Assembly (NCBI RefSeq): GCF_000425785.1 | Contig: NZ_KE384452.1 | Span: 1-64,000, forward strand | DNA length: 64,000 bases | Direction of reading: 5' to 3' | Origin: Pseudomonas taiwanensis DSM 21245 | GTDB taxonomy: Bacteria; Pseudomonadota; Gammaproteobacteria; Pseudomonadales; Pseudomonadaceae | Shown here: positions 51,787 to 62,066 of the stretch, one piece after another | Position numbering within the stretch: position 1 is the stretch's first letter | Layout: each line of letters begins with the position of its first letter | Translations under genes and position numbers: made by a program | The notes under the pieces: model-generated | Database searches by the model: none | Told to the model about the DNA's origin: nothing | Seen by the model: only the letters and a program-made list of their open reading frames with translations

Positions 51787-53316
51787 ATGGATCGACAGCA
51801 ACAGCATCCCTTCGAGGCACCCGGCTACCTGCGTGCAGGCGCCAGCTTCTTCGCCTGGGCATGCCTGGCCGGGCTGATCGCGCTGGCGTCGGAGATGGTC
51901 GCGCCGCAGTACCTGGACCCGAACCATCACCTGTTCATCTTCATCATCGGCACGCTGGGCATGTGGCGCTACGGTAACGCGGTCGTCCACTACGTGCGCG
52001 GCATGTACTTCCTGCACCTGAAGTTCCCACGCCTGCGCCGCCAGGTCGAACGCATGGGCGATGCGGCCCTGCCCTCGCACCTGTTCATGGTGGTGACCAG
52101 CTTCCGCATCCCGACCCTGACCACCTTCAAGGTCTACCAGTCGGTGTTCCAGGAAGTGCAACGGCTCAAGGTGCCCTGCACGGTGATCGCCTCGATTGTC
52201 GAGAAAGGCGACGAGACGTTCATCAAGGACATCCTGCGCAACGAGGTCAAGGACCGCGACGATATCAGGCTGGTGATCGTCCGTGCACGCGGCACCGGCA
52301 AGCGCGATGGCCTGGCCCACGCCTTCCGTGCCCTGTCCCGGCAGATGCCGCTGGACGATGCGGTGGTCGGCGTGGTCGACGGCGACACCATGATGCTGCC
52401 CGGCTGTGTGGAGCGCGCGGTCAAGCTGTTCGCCCTGCTGCCGAATGTCGGCGGGCTGACCACCAACGAGTTCTGCGAAGTCGAAGGCAGCCGCTGGATG
52501 CGTCAGTGGCACTCAATGCGCTTCGTGCAGCGGCATATCAACATGTGCTCCATGGCACTTTCGCACCGGGTCCTGACCCTCACCGGGCGGCTGTCGTTCT
52601 TCCGTGCCAGCGTGATGACCGACCCCGAATTCATCCGCGACGTCGAGGCCGACTTCCTCGAACACTGGCGTCTGGGCCGGTTCCAATTCCTCACCGGTGA
52701 CGACAAGTCGAGCTGGCTGAGCCTGATGCGCGCCGGCTGGGACACCTTCTACGTGCCCGACAGCCACACCCTGACCGTCGAGCACCCGCCAAGCGACAGT
52801 TTCTGGGTCGCCACCCGCCAGCTGATGTTTCGCTGGTACGGCAACTCACTGCGCCAGAACTTCCGCGCCACCGCCCTGCTCGGGCGTGCTCGCCTCGGGC
52901 TGTTCACCCTGTACGTCCTATTGGACCAGCGCATCTCGATGTGGACCTGCCTGATGGGCCTGACAGCTTCGGTGATGGCGGGGCTGATCTTCGGCATCCA
53001 GTACCTGCTGGTGTACCTGTTCTGGGTACTGCTCTCACGCAGCCTGGTGACCGTGCTGTTCGTCTTCGCCGGCCACCCGGTCAGCCCGATGTACCCCTTC
53101 GTTCTCTATTACAACCAGATCGTCGGTTCGCTGATGAAGGTCTACGCGATGTTCCACATGGACCAGCAAAGCTGGACGCGGCAGAAGACCACCCTGAGCA
53201 CCGGCAACGTCGACTTCGACGCGACCCTCAACCGCTGGTCCTCGAAGGCGATGCTGTGCTCCTCGATCGCCATCTTCTTCGGGGTCATCACCGTTCTCCT
53301 CGAAGTCTCCCGATAA
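51787..53316 (+). CDS. alg8: Alginate-type polymerase, Alg8 homologue
   Basis: 509 aa. Processive family-2 glycosyltransferase: VVDGDTM (metal-binding), EADFLEHWRL, LTGDDKSSW with the catalytic Asp, and the QLMFRWYGNSLRQ product-side motif. Membrane helices at the N terminus and four or more near the C terminus. It polymerises mannuronate from GDP-mannuronate and exports it with Alg44. Confidence 0.9.
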   Translation: MDRQQQHPFEAPGYLRAGASFFAWACLAGLIALASEMVAPQYLDPNHHLFIFIIGTLGMWRYGNAVVHYVRGMYFLHLKFPRLRRQVERMGDAALPSHLFMVVTSFRIPTLTTFKVYQSVFQEVQRLKVPCTVIASIVEKGDETFIKDILRNEVKDRDDIRLVIVRARGTGKRDGLAHAFRALSRQMPLDDAVVGVVDGDTMMLPGCVERAVKLFALLPNVGGLTTNEFCEVEGSRWMRQWHSMRFVQRHINMCSMALSHRVLTLTGRLSFFRASVMTDPEFIRDVEADFLEHWRLGRFQFLTGDDKSSWLSLMRAGWDTFYVPDSHTLTVEHPPSDSFWVATRQLMFRWYGNSLRQNFRATALLGRARLGLFTLYVLLDQRISMWTCLMGLTASVMAGLIFGIQYLLVYLFWVLLSRSLVTVLFVFAGHPVSPMYPFVLYYNQIVGSLMKVYAMFHMDQQSWTRQKTTLSTGNVDFDATLNRWSSKAMLCSSIAIFFGVITVLLEVSR

Positions 53317-53348
53317 CTCAACGCAACGTTAAGGAAAGGCGCCTGCAC

Positions 53349-54512
53349 ATGAGTAGCTCGAACATTCCCGTGGCCCCGGGCAAGACAGCGGCCAACATCG
53401 TTCATGAGGCGATCGACGAACGCCAGCATGTACGCACCCGCATGAACGCACGCGTGCGTTTGTCCGCCGCAGGTCAGGCAGCGTTCGAAACGGCCCTGCA
53501 GGACATTTCCCTGGGAGGCATGGGCCTGCGTCACGAAACGCCGCTGAAGATCGGCGCGCTGTACGACGCCTCGATCCGCCTGCGCCTGAACCAGGTCGAC
53601 CTGAGCATCGACAGCAAGATCCGCATCGTCTCGCAGCGCGGCAGCGAAGTGGGCGCGCAGTTCGTCGAGCTCGACGCACAGAAGCGCGACATCCTGCGCT
53701 ACCTGATCAGCGCCTACCTGTCGGGTGAAATCGCCGACATCAATGGCCTGTTCAACGTCATGCAACGGGAAAACTACATCAAGGAGCGCAAGCAGAAGTA
53801 CGCCACGGCACGTACCCCCGGTGCCCGCCTCAAGGCCTTTACCGGCACCCTGCTGTACACCGCCGCAGGCTTGGCGGCGCTGGCCTTCGTCGGCTACAAG
53901 GGTTACCTGTTGTTCTTCCGCATTCCGGCCGCCCAGGCGCAGGTGTCCACCCACGCCCAGGTCATCAGCATGCCCGACAACGGCTACGTGAAGTACCTGC
54001 TGCCTGCCGGCGCCACCGAAGTGCAAGCCGGCCAGCCGCTGGCCAACGTGTCCACCCAGCTGGCAACCAGCTTCACCAGCCCGGCCGACATGAAGGCAGT
54101 GGCCGACCTCGCCCCGGGCGATCTGCAAGCCTTGCTAGGCCGCGCCACCCTCGAAACGGTGATCAACAGCCCCTGCGACTGCCAGGTGTACTACCCGACC
54201 CAACGCCTGGATGGGTACGGCTACAAGGATGCGCCGCTGATGCACCTGCTGCCCAAGGACCAAGGGCTCTTCGTGCGCGCCAATGTGCCGTTCGACAAGC
54301 TGGCCGATGTCGACCGCGTGCGCTCGGTGGACATGCAGGTGTTCGGCCTGGACCAGCACTACAGCGGCAAGGTGGTCGATGCCCGGGTCGATGAAGTCAA
54401 TCGCAACCTGGCCCTGACGATTCAGCCAGACAGCCCGCTGCCAGCCTCGGCCTATCAGAAGGCAGTCGCGGTCGACCTGTACCTTGGCCTGCCCTTTGGC
54501 CGTGCCAATTGA
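53349..54512 (+). CDS. alg44: PilZ c-di-GMP receptor and co-polymerase, Alg44 homologue
   Basis: 387 aa. The N-terminal PilZ domain has RQHVR (25-29) and DISLGG (52-57), the two c-di-GMP-binding motifs. One membrane helix (~166-190) is followed by a periplasmic HlyD-like part. So polymer synthesis should need c-di-GMP as in alginate. It follows alg8 by 32 bp. Confidence 0.9.
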   Translation: MSSSNIPVAPGKTAANIVHEAIDERQHVRTRMNARVRLSAAGQAAFETALQDISLGGMGLRHETPLKIGALYDASIRLRLNQVDLSIDSKIRIVSQRGSEVGAQFVELDAQKRDILRYLISAYLSGEIADINGLFNVMQRENYIKERKQKYATARTPGARLKAFTGTLLYTAAGLAALAFVGYKGYLLFFRIPAAQAQVSTHAQVISMPDNGYVKYLLPAGATEVQAGQPLANVSTQLATSFTSPADMKAVADLAPGDLQALLGRATLETVINSPCDCQVYYPTQRLDGYGYKDAPLMHLLPKDQGLFVRANVPFDKLADVDRVRSVDMQVFGLDQHYSGKVVDARVDEVNRNLALTIQPDSPLPASAYQKAVAVDLYLGLPFGRAN

Positions 54513-54531
54513 GCCTGTCGAGGACAATGCC

Positions 54532-55983
54532 ATGACCCTGATGACGCCCACGCGCTTGCTGCTGGCCAGTCTCACCCTGGCTTGTGCGGGCAGCGCGACT
54601 GCCGGCCAGAGCCTGGAGCAGGTGCGCTATGCCCTGTTCAAGGATCCCAGCGCCGATGTGAGCGCCGATTTGCGTGAACTGGCACGGCGCGGTGATCTGG
54701 CCAGTACGCTGCTGCTGGGCGATGTCCTGGCCAGCCGCGAGGATGTCAGCCGTCAGGAGGTGGTTGCGCTCTATCACACCGCGTTCGGCGATGGCCAAGG
54801 CATGGTTCCGGCACTGGCCTCGTTGGCCCGGCTGATCGACCGCACCCCCAGTCTTCGCGAAGCACAACGGCCATGGTTCGAGCGCGCCCTGACCCGCTAC
54901 CAGAGCACACTCGACCCACGCAACGCCAGTACCACACTGGAAGTGTTCCTCACCTATCCGCAACTGGTGAGCGTCGACCAGGCGGCGGAACTGCTGGAAC
55001 TTTACGAGCGCTCGTGCTTGCTCAACTGCCGCCCGCAGCTGTACCGGGCGGTGCTTGCCGAGCGCCAGGGCGACCAGGGCGCGGCCGAACGCTGGTACCG
55101 CGAGGCCGTGCGCTTCGATGCGCGCGCGATCGACCGCTACTACGCCTTCCTCGGTGATCGACAAGACCAACTGTTCCCGGCTTTCGCCACTTCACTGGAG
55201 GCGCAGCGCAGTCAATTACCAGTCGATATCGTGCACCGTATCGCCTCGCTGCTCGACAACATCGCCAGTGTTCAGCGCGCCGAGCAGGAAGCCGACCGTA
55301 TCGAACGTCAGAGCCGCGAGCCTGACACGCCGCCCGTCGCACCGACGCCCGAACAGCAGGCCCGTGACAAAGCCCAGGCCGATGCCTTGGCGATCGCCAC
55401 CGCACAGGTGCAACGCTGGCGTGACGAGGCCGTCGCCAGGGGCTTCGTCCCGGCCATGGTGTCCAAGGCCAACTTCATGATCTCCAACCCCACCGAGCAC
55501 AACGCCGAGGAAACCCAGGCGCTGATCGATCAAGTCCGCCTGCGCGAGCCGATGCGGGCCAAGGCGTTGCAGGCCTCGTTCTACATGGTCAACAACTGGC
55601 TGACCCTGGACCCGGAGAAGGCCCGGGCCCTGATCGACGAACTGCGCGCCAGCCAGTATCCCGGTGCCGGCCTGCTGCTGGCCGACTACTACAGCAAGGG
55701 CGTGCAGGACCAACCCGACCAGGACAAAGCCCTGGCGCTGTTCCAGGAAGAGGCTGCCAAGGGCTCGACCGCCGCCTGGTACCGCATGGCCACGTTGCAC
55801 GCCTATGGCCGCGCCCTTTGCCATGACCCGGTCAAGGCCTACACCTATGCGCGGATCGCGCTAGACCTCGGCGAGCGCAGCGCCCGTAGCTTGGTCCGAC
55901 GCCTGGAAAAGACGTTACCCAAGGATGACATCGAGCGTGCCCTGGCCGCGCGCAACGATCTGCTGAAGGAGGCCACGCTGTGA
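54532..55983 (+). CDS. algK: TPR/Sel1-type export protein, AlgK homologue
   Basis: 483 aa from MTLMTPTRLLL; an earlier ATG lies inside alg44. Signal sequence LLLASLTLACAGSATAG. The lipobox is poor (TLAC) compared with AlgK of P. aeruginosa, so lipidation is uncertain. Many helical Sel1-like repeats (GAGLLLADYYSKGVQDQPDQ; AWYRMATLHAYGRAL). It is expected to localise the outer-membrane pore and bridge to the periplasmic modification complex. Confidence 0.82.
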   Translation: MTLMTPTRLLLASLTLACAGSATAGQSLEQVRYALFKDPSADVSADLRELARRGDLASTLLLGDVLASREDVSRQEVVALYHTAFGDGQGMVPALASLARLIDRTPSLREAQRPWFERALTRYQSTLDPRNASTTLEVFLTYPQLVSVDQAAELLELYERSCLLNCRPQLYRAVLAERQGDQGAAERWYREAVRFDARAIDRYYAFLGDRQDQLFPAFATSLEAQRSQLPVDIVHRIASLLDNIASVQRAEQEADRIERQSREPDTPPVAPTPEQQARDKAQADALAIATAQVQRWRDEAVARGFVPAMVSKANFMISNPTEHNAEETQALIDQVRLREPMRAKALQASFYMVNNWLTLDPEKARALIDELRASQYPGAGLLLADYYSKGVQDQPDQDKALALFQEEAAKGSTAAWYRMATLHAYGRALCHDPVKAYTYARIALDLGERSARSLVRRLEKTLPKDDIERALAARNDLLKEATL

Positions 55984-57434
55984 AAACCCACCATCCCCTG
56001 TTCGCTGCCCTGCTCACCCTGACGCCGCTGTCCGTGGTCCTGGCCGCCGAAGAAATCACCGGCCCCGAAGCCGACAGCAACGCGCCGGTGCGTGTTGCCG
56101 CAGCCGATGGCAGCGAGCCGCTGATCACCTCGGAATTCTTCAACAAACTCACCGTGCAGACCGGCTACGGCCCGGAAGACTCGCAAGTCGGCAGCGATCG
56201 CGAAATGTTTTACAGCTTGCGCTACGAGCCATCATTTGCCTGGTATTCGCCCGAAAAGCGCTGGGCAAAATGGATGGTCTACGGCCGCCTGTGGCTCAAC
56301 TACGACTCCAGCGAGTCGAGCAACCTGACCAACGAAGCCACCAACAGCAGCGAACGCGAACAGCCCGAGGGCTGGTACGCCGAGCTGCGCGAGCTGTACG
56401 TCAAGCGCAACCTGATCGGCGACGACCCGCGGTATTCCGCGTCACTTGGCCGGCAGCGCTTCTACGACGACTACGGCATCTGGTGGGACGACAGCCTGGA
56501 ATCGCTGCGCTTCAACTACCAGGACACGTTCTCCGAGGCGTTCATCGCCGTTGGCCAGAAGTTTCACAACTACAACACCGATGTGAACAGCCTTGCCGAT
56601 AGCGAAGCGCGCACCACCTACGTGATGGGTCAGTATGCCTACCGCTGGAGCCCGAACAACCAGGCCGGCGTGCGCCTGATGCACGAGAACGACCACAGCG
56701 GCCACGACGCCGAAGACCGCTACGACTTCAAGGGCCTGCGCTACGGGTTGTTCTTCAAGGGCGACAACCTGGGCCTGCCGGCGCTCAGTGACTACCACCT
56801 GGAGCTGGCCGCCCTGGATGGCAAGATGGACAACACCGACGGCAATGGCACGACCACAACTGGCCACGGCAGCAAGGGCTGGGCCGCCTTGGGTGAGGTC
56901 GGCAAACGCTTCGACACGCTGCCCTGGACGCCACGTATCGCATTGCGCGGCGGCCTCACCGACAAGCCAAGCGACGAGAACGATGGCTTTCGCCTCAATG
57001 CCATCCAGTCGGATCGCATCACCCGCAGCGGGTCCTACAGCACGCGCCTGACCAGCTCGTTCGTTGCCCTGGACCTGCGCAATCTCAGCTACTACGGCAT
57101 CGCCGTCGAGACCAAGCCCACTCCCCGCAGCGCCCTGGACCTGCGCGTGACCCAGCTCGACCTGCGCGATGAAGACGGCACTTTGCCCATCCGCATGAAC
57201 GGCGACCAACGGGCCGAGCGCAACCGTGCAATCGCCCAGGGCAGCAATGGCAATGGCCGCAATGTCGGGCAGATGGTCGACCTCAATTACTACTGGAAGA
57301 TGTTTCCGCTGGCACTCGACGGCAAGCACCTGGATGTCAACGCACTGGTCAGCGCCAGTTACCTCAATGCCGGCAGTGCATTGGCAACCGGCGACGACTA
57401 CCAGCTGAGCGTCGGCGTGGTCATCAGTTACTAA
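55980..57434 (+). CDS. algE: Outer-membrane export pore, AlgE homologue
   Basis: 484 aa, GTG start overlapping algK. Signal peptide (FAALLTLTPLSVVLA). Alternating strands with many aromatic residues (YSLRYEPSFAWYSPEKRWA) fit an 18-strand beta-barrel, and the end LSVGVVISY is a typical outer-membrane C terminus. It should export the polymer. Confidence 0.85.
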   Translation: MKTHHPLFAALLTLTPLSVVLAAEEITGPEADSNAPVRVAAADGSEPLITSEFFNKLTVQTGYGPEDSQVGSDREMFYSLRYEPSFAWYSPEKRWAKWMVYGRLWLNYDSSESSNLTNEATNSSEREQPEGWYAELRELYVKRNLIGDDPRYSASLGRQRFYDDYGIWWDDSLESLRFNYQDTFSEAFIAVGQKFHNYNTDVNSLADSEARTTYVMGQYAYRWSPNNQAGVRLMHENDHSGHDAEDRYDFKGLRYGLFFKGDNLGLPALSDYHLELAALDGKMDNTDGNGTTTTGHGSKGWAALGEVGKRFDTLPWTPRIALRGGLTDKPSDENDGFRLNAIQSDRITRSGSYSTRLTSSFVALDLRNLSYYGIAVETKPTPRSALDLRVTQLDLRDEDGTLPIRMNGDQRAERNRAIAQGSNGNGRNVGQMVDLNYYWKMFPLALDGKHLDVNALVSASYLNAGSALATGDDYQLSVGVVISY

Positions 57435-57448
57435 GGACGGGCAGCGCC

Positions 57449-58876
57449 ATGATCTTCGCCTCCAACGTGTTCCTGTTTCTCTACCTGCCGCTGTTCCTGG
57501 CCGTGTATTTCCTGGCCAGGGCGCAGTGGCGCTCGACGGTGATCGTCGTCGCCAGCTACCTCTTCTATGCCTGGTGGCGACCGGACTTCCTGTTGCTGTT
57601 CGTCGGCATCACCTACTGGAACTACTGGTTCGGCCTGCGCATCAAGGCGCGCCTCGACGCGGCGGACAAACGTTGGGCGCTTCGTCTGCTGTGGATCGGT
57701 GTAGCCGGCAACCTCTCGACCCTGGGCTACTTCAAGTACGCCAACTTCGGCGCCGAAGTGCTGGCCCTGCTGCTGGCGCCACTGGGCATCGACACCTGGA
57801 CCCTGGAAAACATCTTCCTGCCCCTGGGCATCTCGTTCTATGTGTTCCACGCCCTGAGCTACATCGTCGACATCTACCGCAAGGACGCCACGCCGACGCG
57901 CAATTTCATCGACTTCGCCGCCTTCGTCGCATTGTTCCCGCACCTGGTGGCCGGACCGATCCTGCGCTACAGCCAACTGGCGCCGCAGCTGCGCGAACGC
58001 ACCCATTCGCTGGAGCTGTTCTCGCTGGGCGTGTGCCGCTTCATGCTCGGCTTCATCATGAAAGTACTGATCGCCGACCGCCTGGCGCCGATCAACGCGC
58101 TGTTCGTCAGCGAAGGCACCCTGCAGTTCAGCGACGCCTGGTTCGGCCTGGTGGTCTCCACCCTGCAGTTGTACTTCGACTTTGCTGGCTACAGCCACAT
58201 GGCCTTGGGCCTGGCCTTGATGATGGGCTTTCGCTTCCCGGAAAACTTCAACCAGCCCTATGTGTCGCAGAGCATCACCGAGTTCTGGTCGCGCTGGCAC
58301 ATGACCCTGGCGCACTTCCTGCGCGACTATGTGTACATGCCCCTGGTACGCAAGCGCGTGGCCGGCGCATTGCCGGCGCTCATCTGGACCATGCTGCTGT
58401 CCGGGTTGTGGCACGGGGCGAGCTTCGCCTTCATCTGCTGGGGACTGTTCTTCGGCGTTGGCATGGTACTGGAACGCAAGTTCAACCTGGCGACCAAAGT
58501 CAGCACCCCATACCACCTGGGCCGCAACCTGCGCACCGGCCTGTTGATCGTGCTGAGCATGCCACTGTTCTTCACCATGGACCTGCGCCACAGCATCGAC
58601 ATCTACAAAGCGCTGTTCGGCTTCAACGGCTTCGGCTCGCTGGAGCTGTACGTGCTCGGCGCCTCGAAAATGGCCATGGCCTTCGCCCTGGTGGCCTTGG
58701 CCTGGCTGGTCCTGGCGGGCATCAACAATGTGCGCTTCTACGCTGGCAACAAGACGGGGTACTTCATGCGCCATGTCGGCGCGCTGCACAGCGTGTTGCT
58801 GTGGGGCGGTTTCCTGTTGGCGCTGAGCAGCCTGGCGGCCAATTCGTTCTCGCCCTTCCTGTATTTCCAGTTCTAG
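57449..58876 (+). CDS. algI: MBOAT O-acetyltransferase, AlgI homologue
   Basis: 475 aa with about eleven membrane segments. MBOAT motifs: FWSRWHMTLAHFLRDYVY and the catalytic His in GLWHGASFAF. It passes acetyl groups from the cytoplasm to periplasmic AlgJ/AlgX. In the classical operon algI comes after algL; here it follows algE. Confidence 0.92.
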   Translation: MIFASNVFLFLYLPLFLAVYFLARAQWRSTVIVVASYLFYAWWRPDFLLLFVGITYWNYWFGLRIKARLDAADKRWALRLLWIGVAGNLSTLGYFKYANFGAEVLALLLAPLGIDTWTLENIFLPLGISFYVFHALSYIVDIYRKDATPTRNFIDFAAFVALFPHLVAGPILRYSQLAPQLRERTHSLELFSLGVCRFMLGFIMKVLIADRLAPINALFVSEGTLQFSDAWFGLVVSTLQLYFDFAGYSHMALGLALMMGFRFPENFNQPYVSQSITEFWSRWHMTLAHFLRDYVYMPLVRKRVAGALPALIWTMLLSGLWHGASFAFICWGLFFGVGMVLERKFNLATKVSTPYHLGRNLRTGLLIVLSMPLFFTMDLRHSIDIYKALFGFNGFGSLELYVLGASKMAMAFALVALAWLVLAGINNVRFYAGNKTGYFMRHVGALHSVLLWGGFLLALSSLAANSFSPFLYFQF

Positions 58877-58885
58877 GAGACGGCC

Positions 58886-59980
58886 ATGTATCCGGTGATG
58901 AATTCGGCCAGCAAGGCCAATGGCATTCTGTTCGCGCTGGCACTCGGGGCGATGTTCGTCTACTCGCTGCCACCGGTGTTCAGCTTCGCCCGCACCCAAA
59001 GCGATGCCTGGAACCTATTCGTCGACGGCAAGCTGCTACGCAAGTTCGAGCAGGTGTACGACAAGCGCTTCTTCCTGCGAGCCCCCTCCGTGACGCTGTG
59101 GGCCGACGCGCAGTTCCAGCTGTTCGGCGAAGGTACCAAAGGCGTGGTGCTGGGCAAGGATGGCTGGCTCTACACCAACCAGGAATACCGCGTGCCCAAT
59201 GACCTGGACGCCAACCTGACGGGCCAGCTGGAGCAGATCGTCAAGGTCCGCGCGCAATTGGCCGAACACGGCAAACAACTGGTGGTACTGCCGCTGCCAA
59301 TGAAGCTGGATGTGTATGCAGCGCACGCCGAGCATGCGTTCGACCCCAGGGTGACCGGCCTGTACGACCGTTTCGTAAGCGAGCTGCAACGACACCAGCT
59401 GGACGTGGTGCCGCTGCGCAGCGCGTTCCTGGCCAACCTTGGCGGCCCGAAGCTGTTCCTGAAATCCGACACCCACTGGAGCCCAGAAGGTGCGCGCCTG
59501 GCCGCCTACGAACTGGCACGTCAACGTCCGCAATTGCTGGGTGATCAGGTCTACCTCTCGCACCCGTCCGGGGAGAAAAGCATCAAGGGCGACCTGATGA
59601 ACTACATCCAGTTCGACCATGCTCGCCTGGCGCCGCAGTTCGGAGCCAACCCGATCAAGCTGTACGAAACCCTCAAGGCCGAACAAAGCAGCGATGACCT
59701 ATTCGCCGAGCAGGAGCAGAGCCTGCTGCTGGTAGGCACCAGCTACAGCAAGATCGACGACTGGAACTTCGTCGGCTTTCTCAAGGAGGCACTCAACCGC
59801 GACCTGCTGAGCATCGCCGTCGAGGCCCGCGGCCCGTTCGAAGCCATGAACCAGTTCCTGGCAAGCGATCAACTGGCCAACCCACAGATCGAAACGGTGG
59901 TATGGGAATTCCCCCTTCGCACCTTGCTCGCCCACCGTCCCGGCGCGCTCAGCCGCAGCGCCGTGCCCCAGCATTTCTGA
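58886..59980 (+). CDS. algJ: SGNH-type acetylation protein, AlgJ homologue
   Basis: 364 aa, one N-terminal membrane segment (GILFALALGAMFVYSLPPV). Catalytic Asp-His in LKSDTHWSPEGA and Ser in LLVGTSYSKID. Works with AlgI and AlgF in polymer O-acetylation. Confidence 0.9.
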   Translation: MYPVMNSASKANGILFALALGAMFVYSLPPVFSFARTQSDAWNLFVDGKLLRKFEQVYDKRFFLRAPSVTLWADAQFQLFGEGTKGVVLGKDGWLYTNQEYRVPNDLDANLTGQLEQIVKVRAQLAEHGKQLVVLPLPMKLDVYAAHAEHAFDPRVTGLYDRFVSELQRHQLDVVPLRSAFLANLGGPKLFLKSDTHWSPEGARLAAYELARQRPQLLGDQVYLSHPSGEKSIKGDLMNYIQFDHARLAPQFGANPIKLYETLKAEQSSDDLFAEQEQSLLLVGTSYSKIDDWNFVGFLKEALNRDLLSIAVEARGPFEAMNQFLASDQLANPQIETVVWEFPLRTLLAHRPGALSRSAVPQHF

Positions 59981-59998
59981 CGAATCAAGGAGAACCTG

Positions 59999-60637
59999 AT
60001 GAAACCTGCTCACCTGTTTACCGCCGTTGTCCTGGCCACCGCCAGCCAGGCGGGCTACACCGCCGAAGGCAATGCCGACCTGTACGATGCAGTAGCCCCT
60101 GCCGATTCGGCCTTCGTCCGCGTGCTGAACCTCTCGGACCGCAGCATCGACGTCACGTTGAGCGGCAAGGTCAACCCGCAGAAGGTTGCGCCCGGCCAGC
60201 TCAGTGGCTACCGCTTCACCTCAGCCGGCAGCCACAAGATCGCGGTCGGCGGGCAATCCATCGAGCCGCAGCTGAAGGCCAACGCCGCCAGCACCGTGAT
60301 CTACGACGGCAAGCAACTGAAGCTGATCGCCGACAAATACGTCAACGAGCCGAAGAAGGCACAGATCGCCTTCTACAACCTCACACCGGCACAAGCGGCG
60401 CTCAAGACCGAGGACGGCAAGCACGTGGTCGTCGACCCATTGGCCAACGGCCAGACCGGCAGCCGCATGGTCAACGAGCTCAAGATCGGTTTCGCCGCCT
60501 ATGTCGCCGATCAGAAGGTGGCGGAATTCGACGATCAGTTCCTCAAGAAGGGTCGCTCGTACAGCTATGTGCTGCTGCCCCAGGGCAACGGCTACCGCAG
60601 CATGACCCAGGCCAACAGCATCGACCCCACCGAGTGA
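59999..60637 (+). CDS. algF: Periplasmic acetylation protein, AlgF homologue
   Basis: 212 aa with signal peptide (LFTAVVLATASQAGYTA). Two beta domains typical of AlgF (FVRVLNLSDRSIDVTLSG; AQIAFYNLTPAQAALK). Adapter in the acetylation complex. Confidence 0.85.
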   Translation: MKPAHLFTAVVLATASQAGYTAEGNADLYDAVAPADSAFVRVLNLSDRSIDVTLSGKVNPQKVAPGQLSGYRFTSAGSHKIAVGGQSIEPQLKANAASTVIYDGKQLKLIADKYVNEPKKAQIAFYNLTPAQAALKTEDGKHVVVDPLANGQTGSRMVNELKIGFAAYVADQKVAEFDDQFLKKGRSYSYVLLPQGNGYRSMTQANSIDPTE

Positions 60638-60665
60638 CGCCCACGCTGCAAGGATGGATAGGTAC

Positions 60666-62066
60666 ATGAAGACCCTAGTAAGTGTGTCTCTAAGCGCAGC
60701 CCTGGCCCTGCTGAGCCTGCCTGGCCAGGCCGCACAGGCGCCAAAAGCCGGCTGTGAGAACCTGCGGTGCATGGTCTGCCCGGCGCTCAGCGACCCACAG
60801 CGTTACACCGAGGGGCGCATGAAGCTGATGCGCGAAATCGTACCCGGCAAGGACCGCTGGCTATTCCGCTCGGCGGTGGACCTGACCAACGACTTCGGCA
60901 TTCCCGCCCCTATGCGCCCGGAGTTCGCCCGCTTGATGCAGGCCTTCCAGCGCCAGGGCATCCACGTGGCCATGGCGGTCCAGCCCACCCGCGGGCTGAT
61001 GCACCGCGACAAACTGCTCGAAGGCCAACTGCACGGTTTCGACTATGCCCAGGCCAGCGCCCACCTCAGTGCCTACCTTGGCCAGTTGCGCCAGGGCGGT
61101 GCGGTGGTGGCGCCGATGATGCAACTGGTGCAGCAGCCGCCTCAGGGCGAGTACTTCTTCCGCCGCGACCACCACTGGACCCCGGCCGGCGCCGAAGCCA
61201 CTGCCAGACTGATGGCCGAAGAGATCCGCCGCCAACCGTTCTACGGCGAGTTGACCAAGAAGCAGTATCGCACCGAGCCTGGGGTAATGGTGCCCAAGGA
61301 TGGCACGCTGAACCTGGCGCTGAGCAACATCTGTGGCAACAACTATGGCTTCCAGTACGTGCGCGGCTTCCAGACCATCCCGGTGGCCGACAGCGCCGAT
61401 GCGCTGTTCGACGAAGCGCCAGACCCGCAAGTGATCCTGGTGGGAGACAGCAACGCCGCTGCACGTGAAGACGAGAGCAAGCAGTTCAATTTCGACGGCT
61501 ACCTCAAGCAATACCTGAGTGTGGATGTACTCAACTATGCCCTGCCGGGTGTCGGTGAGGACGGCTCGCTGCTGGCGTACCTGCTGTCGGAAGACTACGA
61601 CCCCAAGGCCCCGCCCAAGTTGATCGTCTGGGAACTGCCGGCCAACTACCGGCTTGATTCGCCGTTGATGTATCGCCAGTTGGTGCCGGCGGTTCAGGGC
61701 GGCTGCTCGGCCAACAGGCAAGTGTTGGGGTCGAAGTTGCAACACCCGGCGCTGAAGGTTGGCGAGCGCATCGAGCTGCTGAGCAACGCGGGCAGTTCGC
61801 GCCAGTCGTTGAGTGGTTCGAAGGGGTTTCTCGACATCCGCCTGAGCGACAAGAACATCAAGGACTTCTACATCATCGTCTATTACGACAATGGCGCGCG
61901 CGACAAGGTGTGGTTCCGTCGCGAGGCAGCCGTCAGCGGCGGGCAGTACTACCTGGAACTGAGTAAGGACCCAGCGTTTGCCGGGGCCAACTTGCTGTCG
62001 GTGTTCATGGAACCGACCAAGGCGGGCACTGCGGCCACCGAGGTGGAGACTCGTCTGTGTCTTTGA
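60666..62066 (+). CDS. algX: Polymer acetyltransferase, AlgX homologue
   Basis: 466 aa; MKTLVSVSLS is preferred over an ATG four codons upstream because GGATAGG precedes it. Signal peptide to GQAAQA. SGNH motifs: DHHWTPAGA (Asp-His) and LVGDSNAA (Ser), then a C-terminal carbohydrate-binding domain (FLDIRLSDKNIKDFYIIVYY). It probably places the acetyl on the polymer. Confidence 0.88.
   Translation: MKTLVSVSLSAALALLSLPGQAAQAPKAGCENLRCMVCPALSDPQRYTEGRMKLMREIVPGKDRWLFRSAVDLTNDFGIPAPMRPEFARLMQAFQRQGIHVAMAVQPTRGLMHRDKLLEGQLHGFDYAQASAHLSAYLGQLRQGGAVVAPMMQLVQQPPQGEYFFRRDHHWTPAGAEATARLMAEEIRRQPFYGELTKKQYRTEPGVMVPKDGTLNLALSNICGNNYGFQYVRGFQTIPVADSADALFDEAPDPQVILVGDSNAAAREDESKQFNFDGYLKQYLSVDVLNYALPGVGEDGSLLAYLLSEDYDPKAPPKLIVWELPANYRLDSPLMYRQLVPAVQGGCSANRQVLGSKLQHPALKVGERIELLSNAGSSRQSLSGSKGFLDIRLSDKNIKDFYIIVYYDNGARDKVWFRREAAVSGGQYYLELSKDPAFAGANLLSVFMEPTKAGTAATEVETRLCL

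Noticed and set aside
57431..58999. 522-codon ORF antisense to algI
   Set aside because: Gln/His/Val-rich low-complexity translation, typical shadow of a real GC-rich gene.
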